A stretch of 64,000 nt of DNA. Source: Pelagimonas phthalicica (GTDB taxonomy: Bacteria > Pseudomonadota > Alphaproteobacteria > Rhodobacterales > Rhodobacteraceae). Shown here one piece after another: positions 44,909 to 52,630 of the stretch. Both the position numbers and the translations under genes were made by a program. The stretch is from assembly GCF_004364805.1 (NCBI RefSeq), contig NZ_SOAP01000001.1, positions 1,612,001 to 1,676,000 on the forward strand, given 5' to 3'. The notes under the pieces were generated by a model that ran no database searches, was not told the DNA's origin, and saw only the letters and a list, made by a program, of their open reading frames with translations. Position 1 is the first letter of the stretch, and every line of letters starts with the position of its first letter.

Positions 44909-45784
44909 ATGCAATTGCCCGACACCGACTATCTCATCGCCCCCGATCCCAAAGCGGCGCGGCTGACCCGTGCGGTCAGCGGCACTGATCACACCGGGGC
45001 CGAGGTGAGTGTCTCGGTGGTTGAAGAGCGCCCGCTGACGATCTTTCTGAACCGCCAAGAGATCGTGACCGCGATGACCATCGGCGACTATCCGGAATAC
45101 CTGGCGCTGGGGTTTCTGCGCAATCAGGGCATGTTGGGTGACGATGAAGAGATCACGGGCGTGGATTACGACGAAGAGCTTGAAGTCGTCGTGGTGCGCA
45201 CCGCGTCACAGACCACCTATGAAGAGAAGGTGCAGAAAAAGACCCGCACCAGCGGCTGCGCTGTCGGAACGGTGTTTGGCGATATGATGGAGGGGTTGGA
45301 TCAGGTGGACCTGCCCAAGGGGGAACTGCGCACAAGCTGGCTCTATGCGCTGGCACATCGGATCAACACAACCCCGTCGCTCTACCTGGAGGCCGGAGCT
45401 ATTCATGGCACGGTGCTCTGCCAACAGGATCGCCCGCTGGTCTATATGGAGGATGTGGGCCGTCATAACGCGGTGGACAAGATCGCGGGCTGGATGCTGT
45501 CCGAGGGCGTCTCGGGCAGCGACAAGATGCTTTATACCACCGGGCGGTTGACCTCTGAGATGGTGATCAAAACAGCCCTGATGGGCATCCCGGTTCTGGC
45601 ATCCCGGTCAGGGTTCACCGCCTGGGGGGTCGAGATCGCCCGGCAGGTCGGCCTGACCTGCATCGGACGGATGCGCGGCAAACGCTTTGTCTGTCTCAGC
45701 GGAGAAGAACGTCTGGTGCGCGACATGGACCCGGAGAGCGTGCCCGAGGAGGGTAGGAAATCCGGTCGGAAGGGGGCGCAATGA
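44909..45784 (+). CDS. fdhD: Formate dehydrogenase accessory sulfurtransferase FdhD
   Basis: 291 residues from the ATG at 44909 (MQLPDTDYLIAPD); an ATG at 44861 would add 16 residues and overlap azlC. Family segments: VVEERPLTIFLNRQEIVTAMTIG, TSGCAVGTVFGD near 110, CQQDRPLVYMEDVGRHNAVDK and LTSEMVIKTALMGIPVLASRSGFT. FdhD passes sulfur from IscS to the molybdenum cofactor of formate dehydrogenase. E. coli has a CxxC pair at the first motif; here only one Cys is present (SGCAVG). Followed by mobA and mobB/moeA. Confidence 0.93.
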   Translation: MQLPDTDYLIAPDPKAARLTRAVSGTDHTGAEVSVSVVEERPLTIFLNRQEIVTAMTIGDYPEYLALGFLRNQGMLGDDEEITGVDYDEELEVVVVRTASQTTYEEKVQKKTRTSGCAVGTVFGDMMEGLDQVDLPKGELRTSWLYALAHRINTTPSLYLEAGAIHGTVLCQQDRPLVYMEDVGRHNAVDKIAGWMLSEGVSGSDKMLYTTGRLTSEMVIKTALMGIPVLASRSGFTAWGVEIARQVGLTCIGRMRGKRFVCLSGEERLVRDMDPESVPEEGRKSGRKGAQ

Positions 45785-45799
45785 GGCAGGCATGCGCTG

Positions 45800-45842
45800 A
45801 AAAATCGTCCACGATTTTTGCAAAAATTTTCGAAAATTTTTG
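45800..45842 (+). promoter_or_regulatory. AT-rich palindromes between fdhD and mobA
   Basis: A hairpin AAAAATCG (45800-45807) with CGATTTTT (45812-45819) is followed at 45821-45842 by a perfect 22-bp palindrome whose half is CAAAAATTTTC. In this GC-rich genome the block stands out. It may terminate the fdhD transcript and act as an operator or promoter for mobA. Confidence 0.5.
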
Positions 45843-45866
45843 GGACATCCAGCCGCGAGGTCAGTC

Positions 45867-46505
45867 ATGAAACAACCCGTTGCAGTGATCCTTGCCGGGG
45901 GGCAGGCGACCCGGATGGGGGGCGGAGACAAGGGCTTGTTGCCGCTGGGCGGGCGCTGTTTGCTGGATCATGTGATCGAGCGGATCGAGCCTCAGGTCGC
46001 TGGTTTGGTGCTGAACGCCAATGGCGAGGCGCAGCGCTTTGACCGTTTTAAACTGCCCGTTGTGGCCGACAGCCTCGCGGAGTTTCCCGGCCCGTTGGCC
46101 GGTGTTCTGGCCGGGATGGATTGGGCGGCTGAACAGGGTGCCGATACGGTTGTCAGCGTCGCGGCTGACACGCCGTTTTTTCCCTGTGATCTGGTTCCGC
46201 AGCTTTTGATGGCAGCCGAGGGGCAAGACCATCCGCTGGTGCTGGCCACAACACCGCGTGGCAACGGTGAGCCGCTAAAGTCGGGCGGCAAAGGCCGCGT
46301 GAACCGTCACCCGACCTTTGGGCTTTGGCCCGTGGCCCTGCGCGATGACCTCAGGGCTGCGCTTGAGGGTGGATTGCGCAAAGTGGTTTTGTGGACCGAT
46401 CAACATGGCGGGCGCGAAGCGCTGTTTCCGGCCCATGGGTTCGATCCCTTCTTTAACGTCAACACGCCAGAAGATCTGGTGATTGCCGAGGGTTTTCTGA
46501 AATGA
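45867..46505 (+). CDS. mobA: Molybdenum cofactor guanylyltransferase
   Basis: 212 residues. N-terminal nucleotide-binding ILAGGQATRMGGGDKGLLPLGG near residue 7 and metal-site VVSVAADTPFFPCDLV near 91 identify MobA, which adds GMP to molybdopterin to make the bis-MGD cofactor of DMSO-reductase-family enzymes, formate dehydrogenase included. The ATG at 45867 is chosen. The stop overlaps the next ATG (ATGA), so it is coupled to the mobB/moeA fusion. Confidence 0.94.
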   Translation: MKQPVAVILAGGQATRMGGGDKGLLPLGGRCLLDHVIERIEPQVAGLVLNANGEAQRFDRFKLPVVADSLAEFPGPLAGVLAGMDWAAEQGADTVVSVAADTPFFPCDLVPQLLMAAEGQDHPLVLATTPRGNGEPLKSGGKGRVNRHPTFGLWPVALRDDLRAALEGGLRKVVLWTDQHGGREALFPAHGFDPFFNVNTPEDLVIAEGFLK

Positions 46506-48271
46506 ATGTGTTTGGCGTGACCGGATGGAAGAATGCGGGCAAGACCGGGCTGATGGAACGCTTGGTTGCCGAGATCACGGCGCGCGGATTTACCGTCAGC
46601 ACGGTTAAACATGCTCATCATGCCTTTGACGTCGACCAAAAGGGGCGCGACAGCTATCGCCATCGCGCGGCCGGGGCGCATGAGGTGATGCTGGCCTCGG
46701 GCAAACGCGTCGCCCAGATGACCGAGCTGCGCGAAACACCCGAGCCCAAGCTGGCCGAGCTGTTGGCGCGGCTCAGCCCGGTCGATCTGGTGCTGATCGA
46801 AGGCTATAAACGCGAGGCCCATCCCAAGATCGAGGCCTTTCGCCAGGAGGCTGGACATGCGCTGATCGCGCCGGGTGATCCAAGCATCCGCGCGGTGGCC
46901 GCAGATGTGTCTTTGGATCTGGACCGACCGGTGTTTGATCTGGACGACACTGTGGCGATTGCGGATTTCATCCTGCGCGAGGTTGGGTTGTTGGCCACGC
47001 ACGCGCCCGAGGCGACGGGGTTGCGCCCTCCGCCGCTCAAGAATGACTGTTTTGCTCTGCCACCCGGCGTGAATTGGACACCGGTGGATGAGGCCCTGGC
47101 CGAGTTGAAAGAGCGGCTGCGAGTGGTCGTGGGTCAGGAAGAGGTTCCCTTGGCCGATGCGGCGGGCCGTGTTTTGGCCGAGGATCTGGTCGCCAAGCGG
47201 TCAAACCCTCCCCTGCCCAATACGGCCGTGGATGGCTATGGTTTTTCTGGTGGGGTTCCAGAGGGAGAGGCGCAGTTTCCCTTGATCGATGGGCGTGCGG
47301 CGGCGGGCATCCCCTATCAGGGGCGGGTGCCAGAGGGGGCCGCCATTCGCGTGCTGACCGGCGCAGCCCTGCCCGACGGGGTTGATACGGTGGTGCTGGA
47401 GGAAGATTGCGCCATTGGCGCCGATCAGATCGCCTTTCACGGGCCAATCAAACAAGGCGCGAATACCCGCAAGGCGGGTGAGGATGTGGCCGAGGGCGAG
47501 GTTGCCCTGCCCAAAGGGCGGGTGCTGACCCCGGCGGATCTGGCGCTGGCCTCGGCTATTGGGTTTGGTGTGCTGAACGTATTTCAACCCTTGCGTGTTG
47601 GCGTCTTGTCGACGGGGGATGAGCTGGTGGAACCCGGGGAAAGCGCCGGGCCGGGCCAGATCTTTGACGCCAACCGGCCCATGTTGCTGAGCGCCATTGC
47701 ACGATTTGGCTATGAGGCCGTGGATCTTGGACGGGTCAAGGATGATCGCGACGGGTTGAGGGCGCAACTGGATGCGGCGGCAGAGCGGGTTGATGTGATC
47801 CTGACCTCGGGCGGGGCCTCGGCCGGGGATGAGGATCACGTTTCGGCGCTGTTGCGCGAAAGCGGCGCTTTGGCAGAGTGGCGGATTGCGTTGAAACCGG
47901 GGCGGCCTTTGGCCTTGGGCGTGTGGAACGGCGTGCCGGTCTTTGGCCTGCCGGGTAATCCGGTGGCGGCCTTTGTCTGCACCCTGATTTTTGCCCGCCC
48001 GTCTTTGTCGAAAATGGCCGGATCAGGGTGGGTTGAGCCGCTAGGATTTGATCTGCCCGCCGCGTTCAGCAAGCGTAAGAAGCCCGGGCGGCGGGAATTC
48101 CTACGCGCGCGGATGCGCAATGGTCGCGCCGAGGTGTTCAAATCTGAAGGGTCTGGACGGGTGTCGGGGCTAAGCTGGGCCGAAGGCCTGGTCGAGCTGG
48201 GGGATGAGGGGCACGAGATCGTCGAGGGCGATCTAGTGCGCTTTTATCCCTATGGCAGCTTTGGGTTGTGA
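46502..48271 (+). CDS. MobB-MoeA fusion: molybdopterin nucleotide adaptor and molybdotransferase
   Basis: 589 residues. The MobB part (1 to about 165) has the P-loop GWKNAGKTGLMERL at residue 6-19 and LVLIEGYKREAHPKIE. After a linker (about 165-190) the MoeA part runs to the end: NTAVDGYGFSG, RVLTGAALPDGVDTVVLEED, VGVLSTGDELVEPGE and LTSGGASAGDEDHV, with domain IV at the C-terminus. MoeA inserts molybdate into adenylylated molybdopterin and MobB helps nucleotide attachment. The fusion probably channels cofactor between steps. Known in related bacteria, so not novel by itself. Family B element B3 follows. Confidence 0.93.
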   Translation: MNVFGVTGWKNAGKTGLMERLVAEITARGFTVSTVKHAHHAFDVDQKGRDSYRHRAAGAHEVMLASGKRVAQMTELRETPEPKLAELLARLSPVDLVLIEGYKREAHPKIEAFRQEAGHALIAPGDPSIRAVAADVSLDLDRPVFDLDDTVAIADFILREVGLLATHAPEATGLRPPPLKNDCFALPPGVNWTPVDEALAELKERLRVVVGQEEVPLADAAGRVLAEDLVAKRSNPPLPNTAVDGYGFSGGVPEGEAQFPLIDGRAAAGIPYQGRVPEGAAIRVLTGAALPDGVDTVVLEEDCAIGADQIAFHGPIKQGANTRKAGEDVAEGEVALPKGRVLTPADLALASAIGFGVLNVFQPLRVGVLSTGDELVEPGESAGPGQIFDANRPMLLSAIARFGYEAVDLGRVKDDRDGLRAQLDAAAERVDVILTSGGASAGDEDHVSALLRESGALAEWRIALKPGRPLALGVWNGVPVFGLPGNPVAAFVCTLIFARPSLSKMAGSGWVEPLGFDLPAAFSKRKKPGRREFLRARMRNGRAEVFKSEGSGRVSGLSWAEGLVELGDEGHEIVEGDLVRFYPYGSFGL

Positions 48272-48280
48272 GGTCAGGAT

Positions 48281-48343
48281 GGGGCGCTGCCCCGTCTTGA
48301 GCAAGCTCAAGACTCCCCGGGATATTTTTGGCCCAAAGAAACC
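48281..48343 (+). terminator. Family B element B3 downstream of mobB/moeA
   Basis: The parts are GGGGCGCTGCCCC (48281-48293), GTCTTGAG-CA-AGCTCAAGAC (48294-48313, near-perfect) and the tail CCCCGGGATATTTTTGGCC (from 48315). It starts ten bases past the mobB/moeA stop, the same hairpin-first orientation as B1. The nearest match is B2. Confidence 0.6.
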
Positions 48344-48551
48344 TGGGGGGTTAGGGCCTGTGGCCACTCACCATAGATCATCAACGCAAGATCCATTTTG
48401 GCCTTGATGAGGCGATTTTCCCGCGGCGATCTGGGTGATCGGCAGGGCATTTCGGTACGAAATGTCCCGAAAGGGAATTCCTGCGGCCAAGTTCGGAGAG
48501 CTAAGCAGTTTTGGACTGAAACCGATGGTGGCTGGGGTTTGTCAACAGAGC
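48344..48551 (-). pseudogene. Possible gene remnant between mobB/moeA and the membrane protein gene
   Basis: On the minus strand an open stretch (about 48420-48350) translates as ENRLIKAKMDLALMIYGEW, which looks coding-like, but there is no complete frame and it runs into element B3. A GGGCATTTCG/CGAAATGTCC hairpin is at 48445-48467. This may be the end of a lost gene; I do not recognise the family. Confidence 0.25.
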
Positions 48552-49574
48552 CTAGTCAAAGGTGCCCGCGACGCGGCCCAACAGCATGAAAGCTCGTGAG
48601 GTGCGGGTGCCGGCGAGGTCCTGAAGGTCGGCATCGGTTGCGGATTTTTCGAATAGGGCGATGCTTTGGTCAAAGCGGCGCAGGAAATGATGCGCAGCGT
48701 CGCGAAAGATCGGATCCTGCTTCATGCGACCGGCTGTGAGGGCCAGTGAGGAGCGGTCGCGCACCCCGCCAAGAGCGGCGATTTCGCGGCCACGTTTGCC
48801 CTGGGCAAAGGCGCGCCAGACCTCGGGGCGGGCGAGATCGGGGCGCAGATCGTCCATATAGATGCCATCCTGAGACATCAGGGTCAGCACATCCTGCGCG
48901 GCCTGGATCAGCTGCGCTGATTGGCGATCTTTGAGCGCGCGGCGCAGGGCGGCAAAACCTTCGGTGTCATCGGCGGTTTCGGGGAAATGCAAGGCGCGGA
49001 TGAAATCTTCGTTCGAAAGCGGCGGGCGATGGGCCTCGGCCGGGGTGCCGAGCGACAGGGCTGGCTGGTCCTCTTCGACCGGAGCCTCCTGAGGGGCGGG
49101 TGGCACGGCATTGGGATCGGCTTGGCGCATGCCCACCAGCATGGCCAAGGTGGTTTCCTGGTTCTTTTGCGTGCTGGCGATTTCATCGAGCCGCTTGAGA
49201 ACAGCCGGGTGCGGGGCCTCGTTGCGGCCCGATTGCGCCTGATTGACATAGGCCTGACGAATGGCGTCGATGGCCGCCGCCAAGCGCGCGCTTTCTTCGC
49301 GCATGATACGGGTGGAGCGCATGGTCATCGCCGCCACCCAGATCAGCGCCACCGGCATCATGATCACCATGGCCGTCAGCAGGAAGCCCATGCCTTGGGA
49401 TTGGCCCTGCGTCTGGCTGGGACTCGCCCCGCCGGTCATGAAATAGCTGCCTGAGATCAGCAGCCATGCCAAGGTCGCCGCCAAGGCCGCCCATTCAATC
49501 GATGTGATCCCGTTGACCGCCTGTCGTTCGTAGAGACCGGGAGGTGTCGGGCGGGCTTCTTTACGGTCGGCCAT
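48552..49574 (-). CDS. Membrane protein with two helices and a large soluble domain, hypothetical
   Basis: 340 residues. Two predicted membrane helices (about 25-48 and 63-85) are followed by a coiled-coil region (STRIMREESARLAAAIDAI), a proline-rich linker (about 155-185) and a helical C-terminal domain. No enzyme motif is seen. It starts 10 bp after the greA stop, so it could be co-transcribed with greA. Function unknown. Confidence 0.78.
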   Translation of the reverse strand: MADRKEARPTPPGLYERQAVNGITSIEWAALAATLAWLLISGSYFMTGGASPSQTQGQSQGMGFLLTAMVIMMPVALIWVAAMTMRSTRIMREESARLAAAIDAIRQAYVNQAQSGRNEAPHPAVLKRLDEIASTQKNQETTLAMLVGMRQADPNAVPPAPQEAPVEEDQPALSLGTPAEAHRPPLSNEDFIRALHFPETADDTEGFAALRRALKDRQSAQLIQAAQDVLTLMSQDGIYMDDLRPDLARPEVWRAFAQGKRGREIAALGGVRDRSSLALTAGRMKQDPIFRDAAHHFLRRFDQSIALFEKSATDADLQDLAGTRTSRAFMLLGRVAGTFD

Positions 49575-49583
49575 GGCTGTCGC

Positions 49584-50054
49584 TTACTTGAAGATAACTT
49601 CGAGGACTTCGTAGGATTTCACCCCACCGGGGGTGCGGACCTCGACGCTGTCGCCTTCTTCCTTGCCGATCAAGCCGCGGGCAATCGGGGATTTCACGTT
49701 GAGAAGGCCCGCTTCGATATTGGCTTCGTGTTCGCCAACGATCTGCCAGGTCTTTTCTTCGTCGGTGTCTTCGTCGACCAAGGTCACGGTGGCACCAAAT
49801 TTGATCGCGCCGGACAGGGTCGAGGGGTCAATCACCTCGGCCAGGGAAATCACGCCCTCAAGCTCTTTGATGCGGCCTTCGATAAAGCCCTGCTTTTCGC
49901 GGGCGGAGTGGTATTCGGCGTTTTCCTTGAGGTCGCCCAATTCGCGCGCTTCGGCGATGGCCTGGATGATGGCGGGGCGCTCTTCGGATTTGAGCTGCTT
50001 CAATTCTGTTTCCAGCGCGTCGAAACCGCCGCGTGTCATCGGGATCTTGTCCAT
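49584..50054 (-). CDS. greA: Transcription elongation factor GreA
   Basis: 156 residues. An N-terminal coiled coil ([39 protein letters not shown]) has the catalytic acidic tip D-x-x-E region, followed by the FKBP-like C-terminal domain with [10 protein letters not shown] and [18 protein letters not shown]. It stimulates RNA cleavage in backtracked RNA polymerase. The usual length and all signatures are present. Confidence 0.97.
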   Translation of the reverse strand: MDKIPMTRGGFDALETELKQLKSEERPAIIQAIAEARELGDLKENAEYHSAREKQGFIEGRIKELEGVISLAEVIDPSTLSGAIKFGATVTLVDEDTDEEKTWQIVGEHEANIEAGLLNVKSPIARGLIGKEEGDSVEVRTPGGVKSYEVLEVIFK

Positions 50055-50202
50055 CTGGTGTGTCCGTTCTTCTTATTACTCTCGCGGGGCGGGCGGTCCC
50101 TTGGGCCCGATCCCGTATCAGCTCACAATGTGCGTATGCAGGGCTGCATTGCAACAGGGCAATGGCAATGTCCAGCAAAAGGCGGCGGAAAGCAGCGTTA
50201 GA

Positions 50203-50382
50203 TTATAATTCGGGGCAGCCCGTTCCGCCAAATCCGTCGCCATCCTGGTCGCAGGGATCGCTGGTTTTCAAGGCTGCGGGTTCGATCACCGCTTCGGTCT
50301 CCGGGCTGGGGGCGGAGAATTCAGGCTCGGTGCAGGCGGTCACGCTGAGGGCAATCAGGATCAGCAGAAGTGGTTTGCTCAT
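50203..50382 (-). CDS. Small lipoprotein with a Cys-framed DxDxDG motif
   Basis: 59 residues: signal peptide MSKPLLLILIALSVTAC with a lipobox Cys at 17, an acidic/proline linker, and a C-terminal CDQDGDGFGGTGC (44-56). The DxDxDG pattern between two Cys resembles excalibur or thrombospondin-type calcium-binding loops; calcium binding is inference. The ATG at 50382 overlaps the DUF6502 stop (ATGA), so the two genes are coupled. Codon use matches the neighbours. Confidence 0.75.
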   Translation of the reverse strand: MSKPLLLILIALSVTACTEPEFSAPSPETEAVIEPAALKTSDPCDQDGDGFGGTGCPEL

Positions 50383-51143
50383 GTGTCGCCCTCATCCTTG
50401 GAATAGAAATATGCCCCTGCCCGAAAACGGAAACGGCCTGGCCCGGTGCCTGAGCTTGAGCCTGTGGTTTTCATCGCACTTGCGCGGGTGTTCAAACCGT
50501 TGAGCAGATCCATTTGACCTTTGCGAAACTGGGCGTCAAGCTCTGCGATCTGTTCCGGTGTCAGGCCGGTATAATGCACCGCCCTTTCGAAATGCGGCGG
50601 CGCGTCTGAGTGGATGTTTTCCACGGCTGCCATGAGATGATCACCGGTGTTTTCCGACAGATAAGCCAGTTGTTCGTCACTGCCGCTTTGAGGGATGTAG
50701 GCGGTTTCGACCAAAGTGATGGTGTCGCCCACCTCAACCGTTCCGGCGGCCTGCAAGCTGTCCAGCATGGTGCGCGGATGAATGTCCTGACGAATTTCGC
50801 GCGCCAGTGTTTCAAAAGAGGGCGCGGGGCCGTTTCGTGGTAAAGCCCTCGGTAACCCGTTTTCGCTATAATCTGGATGAGACTGCCAGAGGGATACCAG
50901 CCGACTTAGCGGATTTGGGCGCGGCTCTTTACGCTGGAACGCGCGCAGGCGGGCGATGTCGCGCCGCTGCAATCCGGTCAGCACAGAAAGACGACTATCG
51001 GTAATTTTTCCCCCGGCTTGCTGGCGCGCGGCCTCTTGCGCGGCCTGCAGATAATGCCCTTTTAGTCTTTCTGACAGCTCGGAAAAGGGTACGGCGCGTG
51101 CTACCATAAGGCGTGCCAAAGCGGCGAGGATTGAGTCGAACAT
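50379..51143 (-). CDS. DUF6502-like protein with an N-terminal helix-turn-helix
   Basis: 254 residues from the ATG at 51143 (MFDSILAALARLMVARAVPF); an ATG at 51152 is possible. Residues about 46-66 (KITDSRLSVLTGLQRRDIARL) fit a helix-turn-helix, followed by a linker with SRLVSLWQSHPDY and a C-terminal part with FERAVHYTGLTPEQIAELDAQFRKGQMDLLNGLN. I recall DUF6502 as an uncharacterised proteobacterial family. The gene is divergent from the vWA lipoprotein, and two 19-bp palindromes lie just before its start, so I infer a self- and neighbour-regulating DNA-binding protein. Confidence 0.8.
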   Translation of the reverse strand: MFDSILAALARLMVARAVPFSELSERLKGHYLQAAQEAARQQAGGKITDSRLSVLTGLQRRDIARLRAFQRKEPRPNPLSRLVSLWQSHPDYSENGLPRALPRNGPAPSFETLAREIRQDIHPRTMLDSLQAAGTVEVGDTITLVETAYIPQSGSDEQLAYLSENTGDHLMAAVENIHSDAPPHFERAVHYTGLTPEQIAELDAQFRKGQMDLLNGLNTRASAMKTTGSSSGTGPGRFRFRAGAYFYSKDEGDT

Positions 51144-51152
51144 GGCTGGCAT

Positions 51153-51171
51153 AATGTGCAGATTGCACATT
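51153..51171. promoter_or_regulatory. 19-bp palindrome O1 (DUF6502/vWA intergenic region)
   Basis: AATGTGCAGATTGCACATT is a perfect inverted repeat (8-bp arms, 3-bp centre). It ends ten bases before the DUF6502 start codon on the minus strand, where a bound protein would block RNA polymerase or the ribosome site. Confidence 0.8.
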
Positions 51172-51199
51172 TGCATTGCCAAGCGCAAGATTTTTGCCT

Positions 51200-51218
51200 A
51201 ATGTGCAATTAGCACATT
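51200..51218. promoter_or_regulatory. 19-bp palindrome O2 (DUF6502/vWA intergenic region)
   Basis: AATGTGCAATTAGCACATT has the same arms as O1 with one mismatch. The centre is 47 bp from that of O1. It ends three bases before the GGAGG ribosome site of the vWA gene. Two such sites in one 90-bp divergent promoter suggest one regulator for both transcripts. Confidence 0.8.
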
Positions 51219-51232
51219 TTGGAGGTGTGGAT

Positions 51233-52540
51233 TTGGAAGGCACGTTGAACAGGGGAACACACGGGCGGTTTATCGCTTGGGTCATGAGCTGCGCCTTGCT
51301 TGCGGGCTGCGCTGATCCTGAGCTGCTGCCAGATTTCACGCCCGGCGATACAAGCGAACGAGACGTCATGGTCGAACCGGCGGTGGACATGGCTGAACCG
51401 GCTGTCTCGCCGATGATCGCCTTTGAGCCTCCGGTGGCCGGGCGGGTAAAATCGGCGCGCCGTGGGGTTGTGACCGCCGGGGATATTGACGACACGCTGA
51501 ATCTAGCCGCGTTCAAACGCTATCAGAACCGGACCGCAAAAGAGCTGGATCTGCCGCGCGCCAACCTGCTGACCCCGATTCAGGTACAAATGCTGGATGC
51601 GGCGGGCAAACCTGCGCCGGGTGTGTCCTATAACCTGCGCAAACCCGGTGCCGCTGATCCGTTCCACACGGGGTATTCCGGCGTTGATGGGCGAGTCACG
51701 GTTTTCCCGGCCTCTCTGGGCGCGGGGCGCCAGAACAAGGTCGAACTGCGCGCCTTTGAAGAGGGTGAAGAGATCTTGCGCCAGACCATCGATGCCGGTG
51801 GTTGGAACGAGGTAACCGTGCCCGCGACCAAGGGGTGGGAGCCGCGCTTTCTCGACCTGGTCTTTGTATTTGATACGACCGGCAGCATGGGCGATGAGCT
51901 GGACTGGCTCACCAAGGAGTTTTCCGGGATCGTGCGCCAGGCCCGCCGGGCCGCGCCGGGGGTCGACATCCGCTATGGTCTGGTGGCCTATCGCGACGAA
52001 GGTGATGCCTATGAGGTGCAGAATTTCGGCTTTACTGGTCAGAAGAGCCTGATGCAAAGCTGGCTGCGCAAGCTGGATGCGGATGGTGGCGGCGACTATC
52101 CCGAAGCAGCCGATCGCGCGATGCAGGCGGCGGTCAACCTTGACTGGCGGCGTGGCAAGGGGGAGCGGATCATCTTTCACATCGCCGATGCCCCGCCGCA
52201 TAAACGCGATTCACTCGCCTATATCCGCGCGGCCCAGATTGCCGCCGGGCAAGGGGTGCAGATCTTTGGCCTGGGGGCCAGTGGCGTTGGGCCGGAATCG
52301 GAATATCTGATGCGTCAGGCCTCGGTCCTGTCCAATGGCCGCTATATGTTCCTGACTGATGATTCAGGTGTGGGCAACAGCCACGCGGAACCCAACATCG
52401 CTTGCTATCAGGTGTCCAAGCTCAAGGATCTGCTCGTACGGGTGCTGCAATCGGAACTTAGCGGGTATCGCAAGGAAGTGCCCGACAGCGCCGTGATCCG
52501 CGAAGTGGGCAATTACAAAAATGGGCAGTGCGTTCAGTGA
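51233..52540 (+). CDS. von Willebrand factor A-domain lipoprotein
   Basis: 435 residues if translation begins at the TTG at 51233, seven bases after GGAGG; no ATG fits. The short leader ends in a lipobox ALLAGC. A beta-rich domain with carboxypeptidase-like/Ig-like features (QVQMLDAAGKPAPGVSYNLRKPG, about 115-200) is followed by the vWA domain. Its MIDAS motif is FDTTGSMGDEL near 213, with YRDEGDAYEVQNF and HIADAPPHKRDS. It is a surface or periplasmic protein likely to bind a partner through a divalent metal. The partner is unknown; the locus context points to the propeller protein downstream. Confidence 0.85.
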   Translation: MEGTLNRGTHGRFIAWVMSCALLAGCADPELLPDFTPGDTSERDVMVEPAVDMAEPAVSPMIAFEPPVAGRVKSARRGVVTAGDIDDTLNLAAFKRYQNRTAKELDLPRANLLTPIQVQMLDAAGKPAPGVSYNLRKPGAADPFHTGYSGVDGRVTVFPASLGAGRQNKVELRAFEEGEEILRQTIDAGGWNEVTVPATKGWEPRFLDLVFVFDTTGSMGDELDWLTKEFSGIVRQARRAAPGVDIRYGLVAYRDEGDAYEVQNFGFTGQKSLMQSWLRKLDADGGGDYPEAADRAMQAAVNLDWRRGKGERIIFHIADAPPHKRDSLAYIRAAQIAAGQGVQIFGLGASGVGPESEYLMRQASVLSNGRYMFLTDDSGVGNSHAEPNIACYQVSKLKDLLVRVLQSELSGYRKEVPDSAVIREVGNYKNGQCVQ

Positions 52541-52578
52541 GTTAACGCGTCGCCTGTCAATACTGACATTTGACTTGT

Positions 52579-52604
52579 GCCCGCCAGAATCTACGCTGGC
52601 GGGC
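52579..52604 (+). terminator. Hairpin after the vWA gene
   Basis: GCCCGCCAG (52579-52587) pairs perfectly with CTGGCGGGC (52596-52604), 8-nt loop, followed by AATATTATCC. It lies 38 bp after the vWA stop and 27 bp before the next gene. The weak T content suggests attenuation or partial termination between the two. Confidence 0.6.
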
Positions 52605-52630
52605 AATATTATCCAGATGTGAGAATTGCC

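Noticed and set aside
46502-48271. mobB/moeA fusion as a novel protein
   Set aside because: This fusion is already a known annotation in related alphaproteobacteria, so it is noted as a feature only.
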